Shown here piece after piece: positions 58,910 through 64,000 of a stretch of 64,000 bases of DNA. Origin of the DNA: Bradyrhizobium sp. SZCCT0148. Its GTDB lineage: Bacteria; Pseudomonadota; Alphaproteobacteria; Rhizobiales; Xanthobacteraceae. Positions within the stretch are counted from its first letter, which is position 1. Each line of letters starts with the position of its first letter. Both the position numbers and the translations under genes were made by a program. Location of the stretch: assembly GCF_018129985.1 (NCBI RefSeq), contig NZ_JAFCKT010000007.1:62001-126000 (forward strand). Direction: 5' to 3'. The notes beneath the pieces are model-generated. The model was not told the DNA's origin. It saw nothing but the letters and a program-made list of their open reading frames with translations, and made no database searches.

Positions 58910-60514
58910 TCATCCGCCTCGGGCCGCCTCCAGCGCCTGCGGCGTGTCGATGTCGAGGAAGGCGCTCTCGCCATCGACCGGCACTTCGGCCACGGCCTCG
59001 GTGTGCTTGGCGATCAGATGGCGGGCGCCGACGTCGCCGTCGAGCGTCATCAGCTCCTTGAAGAAGCGGCGCGACCATAGCACGGGATTGCCGCGGCGGC
59101 CCTCGCTCACGGGCACGACGATGAGATTGCCGCGATCTGGCGCAAAGCCGTCGATGAGACGGTCGATCAGGCCGGCATCGATCAGCGGCATGTCGCCTAG
59201 GCACACCACGGCGCCGTCGCAAGTGTCGGGGACGGCAGCAATGCCTGATTTGACCGAGCTGGCGATCCCGCCGGCGAAATCCGGATTCTTCACAAACCGT
59301 ACCTTCAGGCCCTGCAACGCCTGCTCGATCAGCTCGGTCTGATGGCCGGTGACCACGATCACCTCGGATGCTTTCGACGCCAGCGCCTGCTCGGTCGCGA
59401 TCCGCACCAGCTTCTTGCCGTCGAGCTCGGCCAAAAGCTTGTTCGGTCCTCCCATCCGGGTCGAACGACCTGCCGCGAGCACGATGGCCGCGACCCGGCT
59501 GTTGCCCTCGATCTCGGGCGTCGCGCGGGGCTGCGGCCGCGTGACGATCTCCATCAGCAGGCCGCCCACGCCCATGCCCATCAGTTCGGCGCGCGTCACC
59601 TTGATGCCGGCGAGCAGCCGCATCAAGACCCAGTCGAAGCCATTCTCGACCGGCGAGCGGGCGCAACCCGGGGCGCCCAGCACCGGGACATCGCCGGCGC
59701 GGGCGATCAGCAGGAGATTGCCGGGATCGACCGGCATGCCGAAATGCTCGATCTCGCCGCCGATCCCCGTGACGGCCGCCGGGATCACGTCGCGGCGATC
59801 GGCGATTGCGGAGGCGCCGAACACGATGACGAGCTCGGCACCGAGGCCGAGCAATTCCTTGATCGCGGCCGAAAGCGCCTGCTCCTCGTGCGGCACGCGA
59901 CGCTCGGCGATGATGCCAGCGCCGGCCGGCGCGAGCCGCTCCGACGTGACGCGCAGCGTCTTGTCGATCACCTTGGAGGAGAGGCCCGGCAGCAGCGTCG
60001 AGACCACGCCGACGCGCTTGATCACGTAAGGCGCGATCTTCAGCACGTTCCTGCCGGCGGCTCTCACCGCGGCATCGCGCAAACGGCTTTCGACGCCGAA
60101 CGGGATGATCTTGACGGTGCCGACCATCTCGCCTTCGACCACCGGCTTGCATGCGGTGAGCGTCGCAAAGGTGATGGCCTCGTCGATACTGTTGATGCGG
60201 TCGACCGCGGCGCGGTCGATCACCAGCACGCCCGGACGTGCGGCAAACAGATTTGCGCGGCCGGTGAAAGCACGCTCGACATGGATGCCCTCGCCGCCGA
60301 CGGCCAGCGCGATGCCGGCGGCCGCAACGTCCTCGGAGACGTCGCCCGCCTCCATGCGCACCACGACGATGTCCTTGATTCCGGCGCGCTCCAGCGCCTC
60401 AACCTCGGCGGCGCCGATCGTCGTCCCCTTCTTCAGCACGAGCGGTCCCTGGCGCAGCGTGTGGACGGTTACTCCGCCGATTGCATCCTTGGGACTCGCA
60501 GGGCCGAACTTCAT
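58910..60514 (-). CDS. Molybdopterin-binding domain fused to MocA-like nucleotidyltransferase
   Basis: 534 residues from ATG 60514, overlapping the XdhC-type gene by ATGA. Residues about 1-335 resemble the MoeA/MogA-type molybdopterin-binding region (VVEGEMVGTVKIIPFGV, ELVIVFGASAIADRRDVIPAA, PVDPGNLLLIARAGDVPVLGAPGCARSP). Residues about 345-534 are a MobA/MocA-type nucleotidyltransferase: VAAIVLAAGRSTRMGGPNKLL, GGIASSVKSG, VVCLGDMPLID and GRRGNPVLWSRRF. The fusion probably attaches CMP to molybdopterin for a xanthine-oxidase-family enzyme, and fits the cox-type cluster upstream. Confidence 0.88.
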   Translation of the reverse strand: MKFGPASPKDAIGGVTVHTLRQGPLVLKKGTTIGAAEVEALERAGIKDIVVVRMEAGDVSEDVAAAGIALAVGGEGIHVERAFTGRANLFAARPGVLVIDRAAVDRINSIDEAITFATLTACKPVVEGEMVGTVKIIPFGVESRLRDAAVRAAGRNVLKIAPYVIKRVGVVSTLLPGLSSKVIDKTLRVTSERLAPAGAGIIAERRVPHEEQALSAAIKELLGLGAELVIVFGASAIADRRDVIPAAVTGIGGEIEHFGMPVDPGNLLLIARAGDVPVLGAPGCARSPVENGFDWVLMRLLAGIKVTRAELMGMGVGGLLMEIVTRPQPRATPEIEGNSRVAAIVLAAGRSTRMGGPNKLLAELDGKKLVRIATEQALASKASEVIVVTGHQTELIEQALQGLKVRFVKNPDFAGGIASSVKSGIAAVPDTCDGAVVCLGDMPLIDAGLIDRLIDGFAPDRGNLIVVPVSEGRRGNPVLWSRRFFKELMTLDGDVGARHLIAKHTEAVAEVPVDGESAFLDIDTPQALEAARGG

Positions 60515-61212
60515 GCCGCCTCTTCTTTTTCTTTGGGTGGCAGGCGTAGCACCGCTGTGATCTCCGCCATGATCGACACCGCGATCTCGGACGGGGAGAC
60601 CGCGCCGATCGCGAGGCCAATGGGCGCGTGGATGCGCGCGATGTCGCTTTCCTTGGCGCCCTGCGCCCGCAGCCGGTCGCCGCGCTTGGCGTGCGTCTTC
60701 CGCGAGCCGAGCGCGCCGATATAGAAGCAGCCGCGCTCGAAGGCGTGCAGCAGTGCGGGATCGTCGATCTTGGGATCGTGCGTCACCGCGACGAAGGCGG
60801 TGTAGGCATCGACATTGAGCGGCGGCAGCGCGGTGTCCGGCCATTCGGCCACCAGCGGAATGTCGGGGAAGCGCTCGGGGCTCGCAAAAGCCGTGCGCGG
60901 ATCCACGACCGTGACGTCGTAGCCGAGCGAACGCGCCAGCGGCGCCAAGGCCTGGCTGATATGGACCGCGCCGACGATGACGAGCTTCGCGGTCGGCGCA
61001 TAGACGTTGAGGAACAGCTTCTTGCCGCCGGCCTCGACACTGGCGCTCTTGCCCATGCGAAGTTGCTTCTCGAGTTCGGCACGCAAGGGATCTTTTGCAA
61101 AATCCTTCGCCTTCACCAGGCGCTGTTCGCCGCTCTCGGTGTCGGTCACCAGGATTGCCGGGCGGCGCGCGGCGCGCTCGGCGTTGAGTTCGTGCAGGAT
61201 CTCGAGCTTCAC
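60511..61212 (-). CDS. XdhC C-terminal-type (Rossmann) protein
   Basis: 233 residues. The XdhC_C domain is visible at about residues 75-215: LVIVGAVHISQALAPLARSLGYDVTVVDPR (Rossmann fold), VAVTHDPKIDDPAL, FYIGALGSRKTHAKR and IHAPIGLAIGAVSPSEIAVSIMAEI. XdhC proteins bind and sulfurate molybdenum cofactor for insertion into xanthine-oxidase-family enzymes. The N-terminal half of a normal XdhC is in a separate gene just upstream (2-nt gap). Confidence 0.9.
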   Translation of the reverse strand: MKLEILHELNAERAARRPAILVTDTESGEQRLVKAKDFAKDPLRAELEKQLRMGKSASVEAGGKKLFLNVYAPTAKLVIVGAVHISQALAPLARSLGYDVTVVDPRTAFASPERFPDIPLVAEWPDTALPPLNVDAYTAFVAVTHDPKIDDPALLHAFERGCFYIGALGSRKTHAKRGDRLRAQGAKESDIARIHAPIGLAIGAVSPSEIAVSIMAEITAVLRLPPKEKEEAA

Positions 61213-61214
61213 GG

Positions 61215-61538
61215 CTAACCCACCTTCTCGACGAAGACGCGGATGGTGCCGCCGCAGGATAGCCCGACATTCCAGGCGGTCTCGTCGGCGACGCCGAACT
61301 CCAGCATCCGCGGCTTACCGCTCTGGATCACGTCCATCGCCTCGGTGACCACGGCGCCCTCGACGCAGCCGCCGGAGACCGAGCCCAGGAACGTGCCCTC
61401 GTCGTTGATGACAAGGCTCGAGCCCGCCGGGCGCGGCGCCGAGCCCCAGGTCTCCACCACGGTGGCGAGCGCGACGCCGCGGCCGGCCTTCTGCCAGTCC
61501 TCCGCGGCCTTCAGAATGTCCTCGTCGCGATCGAGCAT
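61215..61538 (-). CDS. XdhC N-terminal-type (CoxI-like) protein
   Basis: 107 residues from ATG 61538 (GAGAGG upstream). It holds only the XdhC_CoxI domain: ILKAAEDWQKAGRGVALATVVETWGSAPRPAGS, GTFLGSVSGGCVEGAVVTEA and LSCGGTIRVFVE, with the conserved Cys in the SGGCVEG and SCGG motifs. Together with the next gene it makes up one split XdhC. Cytoplasmic maturation factor for the molybdoenzyme. Confidence 0.9.
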   Translation of the reverse strand: MLDRDEDILKAAEDWQKAGRGVALATVVETWGSAPRPAGSSLVINDEGTFLGSVSGGCVEGAVVTEAMDVIQSGKPRMLEFGVADETAWNVGLSCGGTIRVFVEKVG

Positions 61539-61549
61539 GGCATAACCTC

Positions 61550-62752
61550 TCAAGCTGCGGAACGGATCAGGTTGCGATGATGCGGCGGCAGCGGCCGCGA
61601 GAGCGTCGTAATCAGCTCCTGGATCGAGCTCAAATTATGTACCGGACGGAATTCGTCAACGTGCGGGAGCATCATTTTGATGCCCTGGGCCTTGGCCTCG
61701 AAGCCGCCGAACCGCAGCAGCGGATTGAGCCAGATCAGCCTCCGGCATGACCGGTGCAGCCGGTCCATCTCAAAAGCCAGCTTGGAGTCCGCCTCCCGCT
61801 CCAGCCCGTCCGATATCAGCAGCACGATGGCGCCCTGGCTCAGCACGCGCCGCGCCCACAATTTGTTGAAGTTGTGCAGCGAAGCCGAGATCCGGGTGCC
61901 GCCGGCCCAGTCCTCGACCGAGGCCGAGCAGCTTGCCAGCGCCTCGTCGGGATCGCGCTGGCGGAGCGCGCGGGTGACGTTGGTGAGCCGGGTACCGAAA
62001 AGGAACACCGAGACGCGCTTGCGCGCATCGCCGATAGCATGGAGGAAATGCAGGAACAGGCGGGTGTACTCGCTCATCGAGCCCGAGATATCGAGCAGCG
62101 CCACGATCGGCGCCGGCTTCTCGATCCGGCCGAGGCGATGGATTTCCACGATGTCGCCGCCGGTTCGCAAGGAGGCGCGCAGCGTGCGGCGCAGGTCAAG
62201 ACGCAGCCCGCGCGCATCAGGCCGGTGGCGGCGCGTCAGGAGTTCGGCCTGTGGCAATCGCATCCGCTCGACGGCACGCAGCGCCTCGGCGATCTCCGCG
62301 GCGCTCATCTGCGCAAAATCCTTTTTCTGGAGGATTTCCCTGTCGGACACCGACAGCCGCAGATCCTGCTCCTGATGCTGCGGCGTCTCTGTCATGCGCG
62401 GCTGTGACATCGCCTCCTGCACGCGGCGGGAGCCGGCCTGCGGCTTCTTCTTGGCCTCGTCCGGCAGCGGCACCGAGTCCAGCATGTGCTTCCATTCTTC
62501 CGAGGCGCGGAAGAACAGATTGAAGGCCTGCTTGAAGATCAGCGCATGCTCATGACGCTTGACGAAGATCGCCTCCAGCGTGGTGAAGACGTCGGCGCGG
62601 TTGCCGATGTCGATCACCTGCAGCGCGCTCATGGCATCGATGACCGCGCCCGGACCGACCGGCATGCCGGCCGAGCGGAGCGCGCGGGCAAAGCCGACGA
62701 TGTTGTCGGCGAATTGCTCGGTCTGCTCTGGGGCAAGGTGGTTGATGGCCAT
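61550..62752 (-). CDS. coxE: CoxE-like von Willebrand A domain protein
   Basis: 400 residues. The C-terminal VWA domain has the MIDAS motif LLDISGSMSEYT, later DWAGGTRI and VLLISDGLE; the N-terminal half (EQFADNIVGFARALRSAGMPVGPG, DVFTTLEAIFVKRHEH) is typical of CoxE. CoxE works with the MoxR-type ATPase CoxD in maturing the metal site of carbon monoxide dehydrogenase. Located between coxD and the XdhC-type genes. Confidence 0.92.
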   Translation of the reverse strand: MAINHLAPEQTEQFADNIVGFARALRSAGMPVGPGAVIDAMSALQVIDIGNRADVFTTLEAIFVKRHEHALIFKQAFNLFFRASEEWKHMLDSVPLPDEAKKKPQAGSRRVQEAMSQPRMTETPQHQEQDLRLSVSDREILQKKDFAQMSAAEIAEALRAVERMRLPQAELLTRRHRPDARGLRLDLRRTLRASLRTGGDIVEIHRLGRIEKPAPIVALLDISGSMSEYTRLFLHFLHAIGDARKRVSVFLFGTRLTNVTRALRQRDPDEALASCSASVEDWAGGTRISASLHNFNKLWARRVLSQGAIVLLISDGLEREADSKLAFEMDRLHRSCRRLIWLNPLLRFGGFEAKAQGIKMMLPHVDEFRPVHNLSSIQELITTLSRPLPPHHRNLIRSAA

Positions 62753-62772
62753 GGTCTCGTATCCATCCCGTC

Positions 62773-62869
62773 GTCATTCCGGGGCGCGCCTCTTGGCGCA
62801 AGCCCGGAATCCATACTCCCGATCGTGGTTATGGATTCCGGGCTCGCGCTACGCGCGCCCCGGAATGAC
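62773..62869. repeat. Intergenic palindromic repeat, family A (best copy)
   Basis: GTCATTCCGGGGCGCGC and GCGCGCCCCGGAATGAC are perfect outer arms; AAGCCCGGAATCCAT and ATGGATTCCGGGCT are inner arms, with a short central spacer. It lies between coxD and coxE. Confidence 0.9.
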
Positions 62870-62889
62870 GAACTCAATTCGACGCGCGA

Positions 62890-63798
62890 TCAGTTCTCGC
62901 TCGTCGCTTCCTTCAGCACCTTCTGCAGGGTGTCGCCCTGCATGCGGGTGATGTCGTCCTGATACTTGAGCAACGCGCCCAGCGTGTCGCCGACCACTTG
63001 CGGGGTCAGCGAGCGGGCATCGAGTTCGGACAGCGCTGTGGCCCAGTCGATGGTCTCGGCGACACCCGGCGACTTGTAGAAGTCCTGGTTACGCAGAGCC
63101 TGGACGAAGCGCACGACCTGCTGCGACAGCTTCGCGGAGATGCCGGGCACGCGCGACTTGACGATCGCGAGCTCGCGCTCCGCGGCGGGATAATCAACCC
63201 AGTGATAAAGACAGCGCCGCTTCAGCGCGTCGTGAATCTCGCGCGTGCGGTTGGAGGTGATGATGACGATCGGCGGATGTGGCGCCTTCACGGTGCCGAA
63301 TTCGGGGATCGTAACCTGGAAGTCGCTGAGAATTTCGAGCAGATACGCCTCGAACGCCTCGTCGGCGCGGTCGAGTTCGTCGATCAGCAGCACCGGGGGT
63401 CCTGCGACGTCGGGCTCGAGCGCCTGGAGCAGCGGCCGCTTGATCATGAAACGGTCGGCGAAGATGTCGCTCGACAACTGGTCGCGGTCGGTGTCGCCGG
63501 CGGCTTCCGCCATCCGGATCGCGATCATCTGCGCGGCGCTATTCCACTCGTAGACCGCGGAGGAGACGTCGAGACCCTCGTAGCATTGCAGGCGGATCAG
63601 CTTCCGCCCCAACGCGGCCGACAAAACCTTGGCGATCTCAGTCTTGCCGACGCCGGCCTCGCCTTCCAGAAACAGCGGCCGGCCCATGCGCAGCGAGAGA
63701 TACGTCACAGTTGCCAGCGACCGCTCGGCGAGATAGCCGCGCGACGTCAGGAGTTCGAGCATCGCATCGACTGATGCCGGCGGGGTCGCTGAAGTCAT
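62890..63798 (-). CDS. coxD: CoxD-like MoxR-family AAA+ ATPase
   Basis: 302 residues. Walker A FLEGEAGVGKTEIAKVL, Walker B PVLLIDELDRADEAFEAYLLEIL, sensor 1 VIITSNRTREIHDALKRRC and the sensor 2 region follow the MoxR pattern. In carboxidotrophs CoxD unfolds or remodels apo-enzyme for assembly of the copper-sulfur-molybdenum site. It is between the coxM end and coxE, all on the minus strand. Confidence 0.92.
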   Translation of the reverse strand: MTSATPPASVDAMLELLTSRGYLAERSLATVTYLSLRMGRPLFLEGEAGVGKTEIAKVLSAALGRKLIRLQCYEGLDVSSAVYEWNSAAQMIAIRMAEAAGDTDRDQLSSDIFADRFMIKRPLLQALEPDVAGPPVLLIDELDRADEAFEAYLLEILSDFQVTIPEFGTVKAPHPPIVIITSNRTREIHDALKRRCLYHWVDYPAAERELAIVKSRVPGISAKLSQQVVRFVQALRNQDFYKSPGVAETIDWATALSELDARSLTPQVVGDTLGALLKYQDDITRMQGDTLQKVLKEATSEN

Positions 63799-63858
63799 GA
63801 AAAAGCCAGTCTCGCTACGCCCTCACCGGGACAAGTTTGGCCGAGGCGTGAGGTTGAC

Positions 63859-64000
63859 TCACTCCTTGGCATTGGCGGCATCGAGGGCGCGCCGCGTCAG
63901 CACACCAATGAGATGCGCGCGATACTCGGCGCTGCCGTGGATATCGCTGTTGAGGCCCTCGGCCGGCACCTCGATGCCGTCGAGCGCTTTCGCGGCGAAG
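63859..64000 (-). CDS. coxM: CoxM-like FAD-binding subunit, C-terminal end (truncated by window)
   Basis: The last 46 codons of a gene that continues beyond the window. The translation includes LNSDIHGSAEYRAHLIGVLTRRA, the C-terminal pattern of the medium, FAD-binding subunit of carbon monoxide dehydrogenase/xanthine dehydrogenase type enzymes, and ends AANAKE before TGA at 63859-63861. The gap to coxD is 60 nt. Its presence makes this the end of the structural genes and start of the accessory genes of a cox cluster. Confidence 0.8.
   Translation of the reverse strand, partial: FAAKALDGIEVPAEGLNSDIHGSAEYRAHLIGVLTRRALDAANAKE

Noticed and set aside
58749..60152. 467-codon minus-strand frame overlapping the molybdopterin-binding/nucleotidyltransferase gene
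   Set aside because: Shifted reading of the same strand, Arg-rich low-complexity; the other frame has clear motifs (LAAGRSTRMGG, CLGDMPLID).
60515..61270. Extension of the molybdopterin-binding gene upstream to 61270
   Set aside because: It would overlap the whole XdhC C-terminal gene, which has a better-supported frame; ATG 60514 gives the usual ATGA coupling.

Overview
The window is high-GC chromosomal DNA that reads as an alphaproteobacterium of the Bradyrhizobium type. The evidence is gene content (a usg gene, a groESL operon with a CIRCE element, proteins with close Bradyrhizobium-like character from memory), dense 4-nt ATGA gene overlaps, GTG/TTG starts, and several families of intergenic palindromic repeats (arms such as GTCATTCC...GGAATGAC, GGGTGGGC...GCCCACCC, GTCATTGCGA...AATGAC, GTCATGGCCGG...CCGGGCATGAC) that are scattered between genes. 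I saw no rRNA, tRNA, CRISPR array, insertion sequence or prophage. The species assignment is inference; no search was run.

Layout. 1-9.7 kb: catabolic and housekeeping enzymes (end of an M20 amidohydrolase, amidase, enoyl-CoA hydratase, quinone oxidoreductase, HCCA-isomerase-like protein, two-domain GST, a MetE-core methyltransferase, a phosphoribosyltransferase, a CinA-type molybdopterin-binding protein). 9.9-15.4 kb: a locus built around Anbu, a proteasome-like peptidase, with a circularly permuted ATP-grasp, an alpha-E protein, a transglutaminase-like protease, an AhpD-like protein and an SDR enzyme. 15.7-23.9 kb: MFS and CNT transporters, a rhomboid protease, MgtC-like and cupin proteins, a TPR/O-GlcNAc-transferase-like protein and usg. 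24.2-26.4 kb: groES-groEL with promoter, CIRCE and terminator. 26.4-31 kb: signal peptidase I, a LysR regulator, an isochorismatase-like hydrolase, a GST and a secreted caspase-like protein.

31-40 kb: a branched-chain-amino-acid-type ABC importer (binding protein, two permeases, two normal ATPases and a third ATPase that lacks the ABC signature segment), followed by a succinate-semialdehyde dehydrogenase-like gene, and divergent from an RpiR-type regulator and an SDR gene; the divergent region carries two 16-bp direct repeats. 40-44.3 kb: a membrane-anchored DUF2778/L,D-transpeptidase-like protein with CtrA-like boxes upstream, then a secreted FecR-domain protein carrying an EF-hand-like loop, a 14-bp tandem repeat array, and a CHASE2 nucleotide cyclase.

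44.3-58.7 kb: two membrane glycosyltransferases, small secreted proteins, a DUF72-DUF488 pair, a PhzF-like protein, a second class III cyclase, an HlyD/ABC-2 exporter operon with its TetR regulator, a divergent ArsR-SRPBCC-GFA cluster, an alcohol dehydrogenase and small proteins. 58.9-64 kb: the maturation half of a carbon-monoxide-dehydrogenase/xanthine-oxidase-type molybdoenzyme cluster (3' end of the FAD subunit coxM, coxD, coxE, an XdhC split into two genes, and a molybdopterin-binding/nucleotidyltransferase fusion). The best candidates for unusual biology are the Anbu locus, the FecR/EF-hand-CHASE2 cyclase module with its repeat array, and the signature-less ABC ATPase.
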